Shown piece after piece: positions 1 to 8,012 of a stretch of DNA of 24,899 nucleotides. Each line of letters begins with the position of its first letter. Position 1 is the first letter of the stretch. The position numbers and the translations under genes were made by a program. The notes under the pieces are model-generated. The model saw only the letters and a program-made list of their open reading frames with translations, was not told the origin of the DNA and made no database searches. Source of the stretch: JBGPRB01 sp964422155 (GTDB lineage: Bacteria > Chloroflexota > Dehalococcoidia > Dehalococcoidales > RBG-16-60-22); the NCBI GenBank assembly GCA_964422155.1, contig CAYQZZ010000028.1, positions 1 to 24,899 of the forward strand, written 5' to 3'.

Positions 1-95
1 TCCCAGTTGCCTTCGATTAACTGGTCGCATGTTTTTTCAAATTTTCTTCCGCCATTTAGCGCCAGTATAATTTCGACTACTTCTCTTACATTCAT
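1..95 (-). CDS. N-terminal fragment of a minus-strand protein, possibly Nif3-like (partial)
   Basis: An ATG at 95 on the minus strand opens a frame of 31 codons that runs off the left edge without a stop. It begins MNVREVVEIILALNGG and continues to a CDQLIEGNW segment. A GGGGG stretch about 10 bases upstream can act as ribosome binding site. The opening resembles the N-terminus of Nif3-like dinuclear-metal proteins (a short helix, then a Asp/Leu-rich segment leading to the metal domain). That match is from memory on only 31 residues, so the frame is well supported and the family is not. It points the same way as the kinase gene at 192-1184 and could be cotranscribed with it. Confidence 0.45.
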   Translation of the reverse strand, partial: MNVREVVEIILALNGGRKFEKTCDQLIEGNW

Positions 96-191
96 TTTTC
101 GTAACCCCCAGATCATATAAATTTTAAGCCTAAATTCAGCTAATTCCTATCTGTCTCGGAATATATAATTGAGCATGCATATCACGGTGTT

Positions 192-1184
192 TCATGACAG
201 CCGTTGATCGTTTTCTAAGCAGATTCGTTTGGCTAAAACAATTGCGCCAAGAACCCCAGATAAGGAGATATTGGACTTTGCATCCATGAGAACCGGGCGA
301 ACCAAATAGCTGTTAATCTTTCCCAATGAGTCCAAAGCAGGAACGTATTTATTCAGTAATTTCTCAACTTTCTTCCGTACTGCTTCCAGCAAATTGGGGT
401 GATTCATGATGCCACCGCCCAATATAATCCGTTGAGGTGATAGAGTACAGATCAAATTATACGTTCCAAGAGCAATATAGTTTGCTTCAAGATTCCAAGC
501 ACGATCATAATCTTTATCACCTTCCAGAATCTCTTCGGGAGGCTTTCCCCATCGTTGTTGCATGGATGCTCCGGAAGCTAACCCTTCCCAGCAACCATAA
601 CCTGGGTTATTACGGAGATCGCATTTATGGAATTTACATGAGCCTTTGAAACCTGGTTTATCCCCATTATCATGCGGAATCCGGATGTGCCCCATCTCAG
701 GGTGGACAAGTCCATGCATTAAATCTCCATTTATGATACCCCCACCACCTATTCCTGTCCCTAAGGTTACATAGATGAACGTTTTGAGACCTTGAGCCGC
801 ACCCCACTCCCGTTCGCCTAATGCAGCACCATTTACATCGGTGTCTATGGCAACTGGAGTACCGAGTGAATCACTTATGATACCGGCCAAATTGATATTC
901 GTCCAGCCAGGTTTGGGCGTGTTAGTAATGTAACCATATCGAGGGGATTCTTTATTAAGATCAAGAGGTCCGAATGATGCAATACCAATTGCCGCCAAGC
1001 GTTTAACGGCTTTTTTGACAGTAAATGGTTTGAAAAACTTTATGACTTCGTCAATGGTCTTTTGGGGCGTTGTAGTTTCGAACCGTTTGATAAGCAAATC
1101 TGTTGGGTCCGTACCTACTGCACAAATAAACTTGGTGCCACCGGCTTCGATTCCGCCGTATATGTTGGTTGAAGTATTATCCAT
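192..1184 (-). CDS. ROK-family sugar kinase, fructokinase-like
   Basis: A 330-residue ROK kinase that most likely phosphorylates fructose with ATP in the cytoplasm. The N-terminal phosphate-binding loop reads IEAGGTK (residues 12-18). A central IDTDVNGAALGE carries the probable catalytic Asp and sugar contacts, and GTGIGGGG follows. Next is the ROK zinc site, HPEMGH and then a Cys-x2-His-x-Cys cluster and a Cys-Trp-Glu-Gly-Leu-Ala-Ser-Gly stretch. That last stretch is characteristic of the fructokinase branch (ScrK/GmuE type), here with a short insertion. Length is slightly above the usual 290-310. The ATG at 1184 follows a GGAGC. It is transcribed divergently from the GH13 gene at 1336, which suggests joint use of sucrose or another fructose-containing glucoside. 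Family confidence is high; fructose specificity is inferred. Confidence 0.85.
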   Translation of the reverse strand: MDNTSTNIYGGIEAGGTKFICAVGTDPTDLLIKRFETTTPQKTIDEVIKFFKPFTVKKAVKRLAAIGIASFGPLDLNKESPRYGYITNTPKPGWTNINLAGIISDSLGTPVAIDTDVNGAALGEREWGAAQGLKTFIYVTLGTGIGGGGIINGDLMHGLVHPEMGHIRIPHDNGDKPGFKGSCKFHKCDLRNNPGYGCWEGLASGASMQQRWGKPPEEILEGDKDYDRAWNLEANYIALGTYNLICTLSPQRIILGGGIMNHPNLLEAVRKKVEKLLNKYVPALDSLGKINSYLVRPVLMDAKSNISLSGVLGAIVLAKRICLENDQRLS

Positions 1185-1245
1185 ATTAAAAGCTCCGTTT
1201 AGACTTCAATCGGTCAGCATCCTTTATATCTAAACGCGAGTCTTT

Positions 1246-1258
1246 GTAACGCTTTTAC
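1246..1258. promoter_or_regulatory. Possible LacI-type operator in the divergent sugar-gene promoter region
   Basis: The 13 bases read GTAACGCTTTTAC: a CG core flanked by GTAA and TTAC half-sites, the general form of LacI-family operators. It lies midway between the kinase and glucosidase starts, where a sugar-responsive repressor would act. The symmetry is imperfect and no regulator gene is in the window, so this is only a suggestion. Confidence 0.25.
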
Positions 1259-1298
1259 TATGCAAACCACCATTGAATTGTAGCTTAACAAGAAGCCG

Positions 1299-1328
1299 TT
1301 GACAATACGCTGAATTCACAAGTAATAT
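1299..1328 (+). promoter_or_regulatory. Sigma-70-type promoter of the GH13 gene
   Basis: A perfect TTGACA at 1299-1304 is followed after 18 bases by TAATAT at 1323-1328. Transcription would start near 1335, which is the first base or two of the GTG start at 1336. No purine-rich ribosome binding site lies between the -10 box and the start codon, so the message is probably leaderless. Confidence 0.55.
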
Positions 1329-1335
1329 ATTTTCC

Positions 1336-2964
1336 GTGGGTAATTGTAAAGATAAAGATCATCTACCAGCTTTCACGCAAATAGACACCGGACCTGATTC
1401 ACCCACCTGGCTTAAACAGGCCGTCTTTTACCAGATTTACCCTCAGAGCTTCTATGATACTAACGGTGACGGTATCGGCGACATACTCGGGATAATTCAT
1501 AAATTGGATTACCTGCAATGGCTGGGTATTAACGCAATATGGATTAATCCTTGTTTTGTGTCTCCTTTCCAAGATGGTGGGTACGATGTGATGGATTACT
1601 ACCGTATCGCACCGCGCTATGGAACCAACCGGGACCTATATCAACTCTGCCGAGAAGCCCACCGGCGCCAGATCAAAGTCTGCCTTGACTTGGTGGCCGG
1701 CCATACCTCCATCGATCACCCCTGGTTTAAGGCTTCCTGCCAACCTAGGCGAAATAAATACTCTGACCGTTATATCTGGACATCCTCCGCCATATCTGAG
1801 GCGGATGTGCCGCTTTCGTTCATACGGGGTTATTCAGAGAGAGACATTAGTTATGTCGCCAATTGTTTTTATTTCCAACCAGCTTTGAACTATGGATTTG
1901 CCAAACCGGCCGCGGGCCAATCATGGCAACAGCCAATTGATGCGCCCGGGCCCCTTGAAACCCGTAAAGAATTAATGAAAATCATGGATTTTTGGCTTAG
2001 CCACGGGGTGGATGGATTTCGTGTCGATATGGCCTTTTCGCTTGTGAAATTAGATCCGGGCCATAAAGAGACGATCAAATTATGGCAGGACATTGTGCAA
2101 AGAATACGCGTACTTTATCCTAAGGTTGTTTTAATCTCCGAATGGGGTAATCCTGAAGAATCGATTGCCGCTGGCTTCGATATCGATTTTATGTTGCACT
2201 TCGGATTGGGGGGTTACACAGACCTCATGCTCAGCGAGAAAAGCTTCTTTCGCCGACATAGTGACGGAAATATTGGGAATTTTGTCAAACTTTATTTAGA
2301 ACAAGCTGCTAAAGTGCAAAGCAAAGGTTTGATCTCCGTCCCCAGCGCCAATCATGATGTTAAAAGGCCTTGTGCGGATGGAAGGACTGTCAAGGATTTA
2401 AAAGTAATTTTTACGTTTTTACTGACTTGGCCTGGAGTGCCTTTTATCTACTACGGCGATGAGATCGGCATGCGCTATATCCCTGGGCTGGCGTCGAAGG
2501 AAGGAGGTTACGGGCGCACAGGCAGCCGTACCCCCATGCAATGGGACGACGGACCGAACGCTGGCTTTTCTATGGCTGGTAAAGACCAGCTTTATCTTCC
2601 GTTAGATCCGCGCCAGAACCGTCCGACGACCAAGAAACAGGCAAGCGACCCAAGGTCACTGCTCAACCACGTGCGCGCACTCATTGCCTTGAGGAAACGT
2701 TCTCCTGCGCTCCAGGCCGTAGGTACTCTCATTCCCTTACAAGGCGAAAATAACGACCGCCATTTTGCCTATTTACGCCAATCTGGTAGCGAGCGATTCC
2801 TTATCGTGCTCAATCCGTCTGCCCAACCTTCTCAAGTTCGAATAACTGGAATAAAAATTTATAACCTCGCTCCTCAAATATGTCACGGAACACAGGCTTG
2901 CGTTGAAGGAGATAATATCCAAATTCATTTGGACGGAGCTTCTTACTCCATCTTTAAGCTCTAA
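1336..2964 (+). CDS. GH13-family alpha-glucosidase / sucrose-hydrolase-like enzyme
   Basis: A 542-residue glycoside hydrolase family 13 enzyme with no signal peptide, so cytoplasmic. The barrel begins at VFYQIYPQSF (residues 30-39), then NGDGIGD. Catalytic residues are visible: nucleophile D231 in GFRVDMA, acid/base E269 in ISEW, and transition-state stabiliser D341 in SANHD. Conserved region I reads DLVAGH (118-123), with Gly where most GH13 members have Asn. The last 80 residues form a beta-rich domain C. GH13 members of this size hydrolyse alpha-glucosides or sucrose. The divergent fructokinase-like gene favours sucrose, by inference only. The start is GTG; there is no alternative start before the conserved barrel and no Shine-Dalgarno. 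No sugar transporter lies next to it. Confidence 0.85.
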   Translation: MGNCKDKDHLPAFTQIDTGPDSPTWLKQAVFYQIYPQSFYDTNGDGIGDILGIIHKLDYLQWLGINAIWINPCFVSPFQDGGYDVMDYYRIAPRYGTNRDLYQLCREAHRRQIKVCLDLVAGHTSIDHPWFKASCQPRRNKYSDRYIWTSSAISEADVPLSFIRGYSERDISYVANCFYFQPALNYGFAKPAAGQSWQQPIDAPGPLETRKELMKIMDFWLSHGVDGFRVDMAFSLVKLDPGHKETIKLWQDIVQRIRVLYPKVVLISEWGNPEESIAAGFDIDFMLHFGLGGYTDLMLSEKSFFRRHSDGNIGNFVKLYLEQAAKVQSKGLISVPSANHDVKRPCADGRTVKDLKVIFTFLLTWPGVPFIYYGDEIGMRYIPGLASKEGGYGRTGSRTPMQWDDGPNAGFSMAGKDQLYLPLDPRQNRPTTKKQASDPRSLLNHVRALIALRKRSPALQAVGTLIPLQGENNDRHFAYLRQSGSERFLIVLNPSAQPSQVRITGIKIYNLAPQICHGTQACVEGDNIQIHLDGASYSIFKL

Positions 2965-3006
2965 GCAAACTGCCGATATTCATTCCTGAACATAACAAAG
3001 TAGTAT

Positions 3007-3046
3007 AAAGTGAAGTCACAATCTTGCAAAATGTGATATCACTTTT
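3007..3046 (+). terminator. Imperfect hairpin with short T run after the GH13 gene
   Basis: AAAGTGA (3007-3013) pairs with TCACTTT (3039-3045). A 2x2 internal loop leads to an inner stem of TCACA (3016-3020) with TGTGA (3032-3036), and TTTT ends the structure. It sits 43 bases after the GH13 stop, a plausible intrinsic terminator, although AT-rich and weak. Confidence 0.4.
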
Positions 3047-3116
3047 AAGTAAAAGGTTACCTAACAAAGTAGCGATTTGTGTTGTTCCAATAAATTAAAC
3101 ACGCAATGAAAACGTG

Positions 3117-3145
3117 TTGACAATCACAGGCTAATGCAATAGACT
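3117..3145 (+). promoter_or_regulatory. Sigma-70-type promoter of the lipoprotein-MFS operon
   Basis: TTGACA at 3117-3122, a 17-base spacer, then TAGACT at 3140-3145 (4 of 6 matches to TATAAT). This predicts a leader of about 65 bases before the lipoprotein ATG at 3218, which has an AGGAG at about 3206-3210. Confidence 0.55.
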
Positions 3146-3217
3146 ATATCGCCAATGGACTAAAACACCTTGTGGCCGCAGGCACAACCGAACTCGCTAT
3201 GAGAGTAGGAGACTAAA

Positions 3218-3919
3218 ATGAAGAGAGCGTTTTTTATATCGGCGGCATTGTTAACGGTGATTATTATAGTTATTACCGGCTGCGCTAAAGCAACACCGTC
3301 TCCCACTGCGTTGACTGCAGCAGAGATTTTTAACAAGTCTGGCGAGAGGTTACAAGCAATCAATTCTTTTCACTTCATGCTGGATCAAGTTGGCGGGGGT
3401 ACCCCCATTGCCATGGGCATAGAGATGATTAAGGCAGAAGGAGATGTAGTTAGACCGGATAAACTGCAAACAACAATCTCTGGAACCGCTACGGGTATGT
3501 CACTCGAGGTTAAGTTGGTAACCTCGAGCGAAAAAACGTATATGACGAATCCTCTCAGCGGTAAATGGGAGTTGCTTCCAGACCAGTTCAAAATTCTCAG
3601 TCTGTTCGATCCTGGTGCTGGTATTGCTGCTATTATGAAAGACATAGCAGTTCCTACCAAGCTCACTGATGAGGAAATTGGAGGTACGCTCTGTTACCAT
3701 TTAAAGGGAAACGTCGTTTCAGATTCCTTACGCCCGATAATTGGTAGCGCCGCTGCGGGGGTGGTCATCAGTGCCGAGGTTTGGATCGGGCAAGAGGACT
3801 TCCTGGTGCGTCATATAAAGCTCGAAGGCAAGATCACTGAATCCGAGAAAGAGGGCATTGTCAGGACGCTGGACCTCTCCAATTTCAATCAAGAGGTGAG
3901 TATTAAATTACCTGAATAG
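3218..3919 (+). CDS. LppX/LprAFG-type lipid-binding lipoprotein
   Basis: A 233-residue lipoprotein. It has a Lys-Arg start, a hydrophobic segment (residues 5-20) and a lipobox ending ITGC with the acylated Cys at 22. The mature part starts with a Thr/Pro/Ala linker, then AAEIFNKSGERLQAINSFHF. Its alternating strands with a LWxG-like 'GKWELLP' segment and a late 'VWIGQEDFLVRHIKLEG' fit the LppX_LprAFG fold, a half-barrel with a deep hydrophobic pocket that in mycobacteria binds acylated lipids. It is anchored outside the membrane. The next gene, 36 bases on, is a DHA2 MFS transporter, the same order as mycobacterial lprG-Rv1410c. Inference: it accepts a lipid delivered by the transporter. The lipoprotein call is strong and the family call is good. 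Confidence 0.75.
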   Translation: MKRAFFISAALLTVIIIVITGCAKATPSPTALTAAEIFNKSGERLQAINSFHFMLDQVGGGTPIAMGIEMIKAEGDVVRPDKLQTTISGTATGMSLEVKLVTSSEKTYMTNPLSGKWELLPDQFKILSLFDPGAGIAAIMKDIAVPTKLTDEEIGGTLCYHLKGNVVSDSLRPIIGSAAAGVVISAEVWIGQEDFLVRHIKLEGKITESEKEGIVRTLDLSNFNQEVSIKLPE

Positions 3920-3955
3920 ACTATCGTTGCAGTTAAACTGTAAAGAGCGAGCTAA

Positions 3956-5428
3956 ATGCTGCCTCAGATAAGAAAGCGCTTCGCGAGGACTTCTTCCCCT
4001 AACCTCATTATGGTAGTTATTTGCCTTGGTATCTTCATCGCCGCCCTCGACCAAACAGTAATATACGGTGCCCTGCCTGGCATGATGAAAGACATCAATC
4101 TACCGGTAACAAAGCTGGACCAAGCATCATGGATCGTTATCGGTTATCTCCTGGGTTACACCTTCGCGATGCCCATCATGGGGCGGGTTTCAGACGTTTA
4201 CGGCCATGGCCGAATTTACCTCCTCTCTTTAGTAATCTTCATCGTGGGCTCAATGCTGGTAGCCCTGGCTAATAATCTTCAGTGGGTGGTCAGTGCACGG
4301 ATTATACAGGCAATCGGTGGAGGTGCGGTAGTGCCCATAGCCATGGCGATTGCCGGGGATATCTTCGTTGGGAAAAGCAGGGCTGTCGCGCTGGGAATTA
4401 TCGGTGCCGCTGTAGAAGCGGGAGGTGCCCTCGGGCCGTTCTACGGCGCAGCGCTGGCTCAGTTCTGGAGTTGGAAATGGATATTCTGGATTAATCTGCC
4501 GATTGGCTTAATAATAATGTTAGTAGTTTTCCTCTATCTTGGCCCGAGTCCCAAGGCACAGGGTAAAATTGACTATCTTGATGGGTTTTTATTGGCGGCA
4601 GGACTGGCGCTTTTCAGTTTAGCTATATCTCAACAGTCCGGACGGCCTCAATTCTGGCTTTATATCCTTGGCTTCCTGGCCGCCTCTTTTCTCTTTTTCA
4701 CCTTCTTCATATTACGAGTTGTTAGAGTCTCTGACCCGTTGTTCAAGCTTTCGATGTTCAGGAACGTCATCTTTTCCGCGGCTAATTTGACCAACTTGTT
4801 CGTTGGGGGTGCTCTCATTATTGCGATGGTCAATATTCCTCTCATGAGCGATACTATTTTGGGTAGTTCACCGTTGGAAGGGGGACTTAGATTATTAAGA
4901 CTTACTATTATGCTCTCCGTTGGAGCCATTGCCGGTGGTTTTTTATGCAAGCGGTTCGGCTATCGCTTGCCTACCATACTGGGGTTGCTCTTGAGCAGCA
5001 TCGGCTTCCTTTTCACGAGTCGATGGACACTTGCCATCGCCGACCCTCAAATGACGCTCCACTTGGCTATTTGCGGGTTTGGATTCGGTTTAGTGATCGC
5101 CCCCATTGGGACGGCGGTTATAGACTCAGTTAGCGAAGACCAAAAAGGAATTGCATCATCCCTAGTAGTGATGATGCGCATGATAGGCATGATAATAGGG
5201 CTTTCTGCCATAACCGCATGGGGAATGGATCGCTTCCACCTCATGACCGCCGACATATCCTTGACCGAGATTATAGCTGCTCCTCAAAAGCTTACTAATT
5301 CTCTTCTAGCTTTGTTCAACAACTTTTTCCTGGCTTCAGTTGGCATATGTCTGGTTGCAGTCCTCCCGGCTTTGTGGTTGGGAAGAAAAAAGAAACCATC
5401 CAATATCACGAAAACTGGAACCTCTTAG
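3956..5428 (+). CDS. MFS transporter, DHA2 family (14 TM), LprG-partner type
   Basis: A 490-residue integral membrane protein of the drug:H+ antiporter-2 group. TM1 carries the typical ALDQTVIYGALP signature. Motif A follows between TM2 and TM3 (GRVSDVYGHGR), and motif C in the fifth helix reads GAAVEAGGALGPFYG. Hydrophobic stretches to residue about 480 fit 14 helices, and the tail is short and basic. Such proteins are often annotated as multidrug efflux pumps. Here the gene directly follows a LprG-like lipoprotein under one promoter, so lipid (triacylglycerol or glycolipid) export, as known for Rv1410c, is an equally reasonable role. The ATG at 3956 is preceded by a weak AAAGAGCGAG. Confidence 0.85.
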   Translation: MLPQIRKRFARTSSPNLIMVVICLGIFIAALDQTVIYGALPGMMKDINLPVTKLDQASWIVIGYLLGYTFAMPIMGRVSDVYGHGRIYLLSLVIFIVGSMLVALANNLQWVVSARIIQAIGGGAVVPIAMAIAGDIFVGKSRAVALGIIGAAVEAGGALGPFYGAALAQFWSWKWIFWINLPIGLIIMLVVFLYLGPSPKAQGKIDYLDGFLLAAGLALFSLAISQQSGRPQFWLYILGFLAASFLFFTFFILRVVRVSDPLFKLSMFRNVIFSAANLTNLFVGGALIIAMVNIPLMSDTILGSSPLEGGLRLLRLTIMLSVGAIAGGFLCKRFGYRLPTILGLLLSSIGFLFTSRWTLAIADPQMTLHLAICGFGFGLVIAPIGTAVIDSVSEDQKGIASSLVVMMRMIGMIIGLSAITAWGMDRFHLMTADISLTEIIAAPQKLTNSLLALFNNFFLASVGICLVAVLPALWLGRKKKPSNITKTGTS

Positions 5429-5483
5429 TTTCAAGAAAAAGAGTGACTTGGCTACCACTTGCTCTTAACGTTTTACACGTAGG

Positions 5484-6131
5484 ATGTTGCACATTAGGGC
5501 GAATTGTGCAGTCGCCTTAAAATCTCACCAATATCTTTTTCTTGACCTGGTTGATGAAACAAGCTATCTTGGTAACGTGGCTTACCAATTCAGAGTAGTA
5601 TTACAGGAGACAGACCCTCCCATTTGGCGGCGTTTTGTTGTCCCCTCAGGTATCACTTTGCACCGTCTACATCTGATTCTACAAGGAGTAATGGGATGGA
5701 CCAACTCGCACCTTTACAGGTTCAAGATCGGTACAAAAGATTACGCTGAACCTGATCCCGGGAACGAATTCAATGAGCTCTATTTCAAGAACTCAAGACG
5801 CACAAAGTTCGAACGATTAGTTACCAACAAAGGCAGTACTTTTCTCTATGAGTACGACTTCGGAGATAGCTGGATTCACGAGCTAGTTGTCGAGGACATT
5901 CTGGAACCAGGTTCCGGCCAGCAATATCCAGTCTGTCTAGCTGGAGAGCGTGCTTGTCCACCTGAGGATTGCGGAGGCCCTCATGGATATGCCGATTTGT
6001 TGGGGATTATCAGTAATCCAGAACATGAAGAGTACCTGGACACAATGGCATGGCTAGGTGGTCAATTTTCCCCTGCTATGTTTAGCGTAGAGAAAGTGAA
6101 TCGGCACCTGAAAACGATGCGTCTCAGGTGA
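5484..6131 (+). CDS. Plasmid pRiA4b ORF-3-like protein
   Basis: A 215-residue protein of the pRiA4b ORF-3 family (PF07929 type), function unknown. Hallmarks seen are YQFRVVLQETDPPIWRR at residue 34 onward, LHRLHLILQGVMGW, then YEYDFGDSW, and late CGGPHGYADLL before EYLDTMAW. The family is often found on plasmids and with transposable elements, sometimes as a passenger gene, so it hints at past transfer. The first 31 residues are not family-like, and an in-frame GTG at 5577 lies just before the conserved part and may be the real start. Neither start has a convincing ribosome binding site. No transposase or inverted repeats are seen beside it. Confidence 0.8.
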   Translation: MLHIRANCAVALKSHQYLFLDLVDETSYLGNVAYQFRVVLQETDPPIWRRFVVPSGITLHRLHLILQGVMGWTNSHLYRFKIGTKDYAEPDPGNEFNELYFKNSRRTKFERLVTNKGSTFLYEYDFGDSWIHELVVEDILEPGSGQQYPVCLAGERACPPEDCGGPHGYADLLGIISNPEHEEYLDTMAWLGGQFSPAMFSVEKVNRHLKTMRLR

Positions 6132-6193
6132 ATTCACGTAGCTAACCCTATCTCTACCTCACGCTTCACATACGTCCATTTTGTTTCATGTAT

Positions 6194-6222
6194 TTGCAAT
6201 TTTGGTATGTTCCAAGTATATC
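6194..6222 (+). promoter_or_regulatory. Promoter of the YgjP-like peptidase gene
   Basis: TTGCAA (6194-6199), a 17-base spacer, then TATATC (6217-6222). The -10 box is embedded in a palindrome listed separately. The predicted leader is about 40 bases and has no clear Shine-Dalgarno before the ATG at 6271. Confidence 0.4.
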
Positions 6223-6230
6223 ATATACTT
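6214..6230. promoter_or_regulatory. Perfect 17-base palindrome over the -10 box, operator-like
   Basis: AAGTATAT and ATATACTT form 8-base perfect arms around a single C. Its overlap with the predicted -10 element is what a repressor operator would look like. The binding protein is unknown. Confidence 0.4.
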
Positions 6231-6270
6231 AATTCTTACCTAACCGGGCGCCTTAAAATATCATTCGTAA

Positions 6271-6840
6271 ATGAAAGAATCCCGTAATATCAACGTGAAC
6301 GGCATCGGCCTAATACTATTTGAACACAGTTTTCGGGCCAAGAGAATTATCATTTCTATCCGACCTCAAAAAGGAGTGAGAGTCGCCGTTCCTGGCCGGA
6401 CATCCGTCAATTCAGCCCTGGGTTTTGTCCATACGAAAAAGCAGTGGATTCGAAAGCAGTTAGCCAAGATCGCAGAATATGAAAATCAAAACAAGGCGCT
6501 GACGAACTCGTTCGCGGCCATTGACAGGGTAGAAGCGAAGAAGAAATTAACAACCAGGCTCAAACAACTCGCCGAGAAGCACGGATTTACCCATAATCGA
6601 GTATTCATACGGAATCAACAAACCCGATGGGGGAGTTGCTCCCATAAGAACAACATCAGCCTCAACGTGAAGCTGGTTGTCCTGCCTGAAAAATTAATTG
6701 ACTATGTGATATTACATGAGCTTGTTCACACCCGGATACACGACCATAGCAAGAGATTCTGGTCTGAACTTGATCAATATGTAGGAAACGGTAAGGTAAT
6801 AGCGTCGAAATTAAGGAATTATGATACAAGATGGATTTAG
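6271..6840 (+). CDS. YgjP/DUF45-like zinc metallopeptidase
   Basis: A 189-residue cytoplasmic protein of the YgjP-like metallopeptidase family (PF01863 type). The zinc motif HELVH lies at residues 149-153, and the third ligand is the His of HSKRFW (159), the usual spacing. Upstream are RWGSCS (119-124) and LNVKLVVLP, both typical of the family. The N-terminal half holds the beta-rich section with KRIIISIRPQKGVRVAVP and a Lys/Arg-rich helix. Members often sit beside type I restriction systems or travel alone; here there is no restriction gene adjacent. Length is slightly below the usual 220-240 because the N-terminus is short. The substrate is unknown. Confidence 0.85.
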   Translation: MKESRNINVNGIGLILFEHSFRAKRIIISIRPQKGVRVAVPGRTSVNSALGFVHTKKQWIRKQLAKIAEYENQNKALTNSFAAIDRVEAKKKLTTRLKQLAEKHGFTHNRVFIRNQQTRWGSCSHKNNISLNVKLVVLPEKLIDYVILHELVHTRIHDHSKRFWSELDQYVGNGKVIASKLRNYDTRWI

Positions 6841-6894
6841 CTTCTATTGCTTATTAAACCATGGGGCACACGAACGACAAAGACGGGAGGGAAT

Positions 6895-7872
6895 ATGCGA
6901 TATATCATCTATGGAGCAGGTGGTATTGGCAGTATCATGGGGGGTCATCTGGCGCGTACCGGACATGAGGTCATCCTTATCGGTCGGCCCGGGCATGTAA
7001 GCGTCATTAATAAAAATGGCCTCCGCCTTATCACACCGACCGGTACGTACGTTTTACGGATATCGGCGGTTACCAATCCGAGTCAGGTTGACTTTACCAC
7101 GGGCGATGTAATCTTCCTCTGTATGAAGGGGCAGGATACGGAACGGGCTCTTAAAGAACTGAAAACGGTGACCGGGGACGTGCCCGTCTTCTGCTTTCAG
7201 AACGGGGTGCGCAATGAGGAGATAGCAGCCGGGTATTTTCCCAGGGTCTACGGTGTCATGGTGAGAGTTGGCGCGGTGTATCTAAACGATGGTGAGGTTA
7301 TTGCCCGCCGCGACCCTCCCGGGTGGTACATCATCGGGAGATATCCTGTGGGAACCGATAAGTTCACGGACGCTGTGGCCGAAGAATTGCGGATAGCCGA
7401 TTACTTTGTCAGGACAACCGCTGATGTCATGCCGTACAAATGGGGTAAATTGATGGCTAATCTCGGAAATGCCGTCGGCGCCATCACCAATGGTGACTGG
7501 GAAAGCACCCAGCCGATTTATCGCGCCACGTTCGAGGAAGCCCGGGCTATCGTAGAAAAGGCGGGTATAAAGTGGATATCACAGGAGCAGGTTGCCAGGG
7601 ACTGGCCGGAAATCACGGCACCGCTGCGCGGCCAGATCAATACTGAAGAGCAGAGCTCGACATGGCAGAGCCTGGCACGCCACCAGGGGAGCGTCGAGAC
7701 TGAGTTTCTCAACGGGGAGATCGTGATGGTGGCGAAAAAATTGGGACTTCAGGCACCCATCAACGAGAAGCTCGTGAAAATCTCCGAGGAGATGGCGGCG
7801 AATCACGAACCGCCAGGAAAGTTTACACCCGCCCAGTTGAGTAGAATGCTGGAACTAACCGGTAAAGATTAG
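6895..7872 (+). CDS. Ketopantoate reductase (ApbA/PanE) family protein
   Basis: A NADP-dependent reductase of the ApbA/PanE family. It opens with the Rossmann motif GAGGIGSIMGGHLARTGHEV (residues 7-26), followed by a FLCMKGQDT segment and FCFQNGVRNEE, then the helical C-terminal domain beginning near KWGKLMANLGNAVGAI with its conserved Lys and Asn. In pantothenate synthesis the enzyme reduces 2-dehydropantoate, but many family members act on other 2-keto acids and no other pantothenate gene is here. I chose the ATG at 6895 (325 residues) because GGGAGG lies 4 bases upstream and the protein then starts right at the Rossmann strand. A TTG at 6847 would add 16 unlikely residues. Confidence 0.8.
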   Translation: MRYIIYGAGGIGSIMGGHLARTGHEVILIGRPGHVSVINKNGLRLITPTGTYVLRISAVTNPSQVDFTTGDVIFLCMKGQDTERALKELKTVTGDVPVFCFQNGVRNEEIAAGYFPRVYGVMVRVGAVYLNDGEVIARRDPPGWYIIGRYPVGTDKFTDAVAEELRIADYFVRTTADVMPYKWGKLMANLGNAVGAITNGDWESTQPIYRATFEEARAIVEKAGIKWISQEQVARDWPEITAPLRGQINTEEQSSTWQSLARHQGSVETEFLNGEIVMVAKKLGLQAPINEKLVKISEEMAANHEPPGKFTPAQLSRMLELTGKD

Positions 7873-7976
7873 CTTAAAAGATATAGTAACCATGAATCCA
7901 GATACTCCCTGATGTAAGAATTAATATCTTGTCGAGTCACATTTGCTTGGTTTGTGCAGTTCCCCTACTTTAGACG

Positions 7977-8005
7977 TTGACTTGGAGTGACCTTTTCTCT
8001 ATAAT
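7977..8005 (+). promoter_or_regulatory. Near-consensus sigma-70 promoter ahead of the tRNA-Pro relic
   Basis: TTGACT (7977-7982), exactly 17 bases, then perfect TATAAT (8000-8005). Transcription would start near 8012. No protein gene begins within 350 bases; what follows is a hairpin and then the 3' half of a tRNA, so this may be the surviving promoter of a stable-RNA gene. Confidence 0.6.
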
Positions 8006-8012
8006 TTACCCA

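Noticed and set aside
2993..3072. Direct repeat TAACAAAGTAG at 2993-3003 and 3062-3072
   Set aside because: Eleven bases 69 apart could be an insertion footprint, but the segment between them contains only the terminator-like hairpin and nothing mobile.
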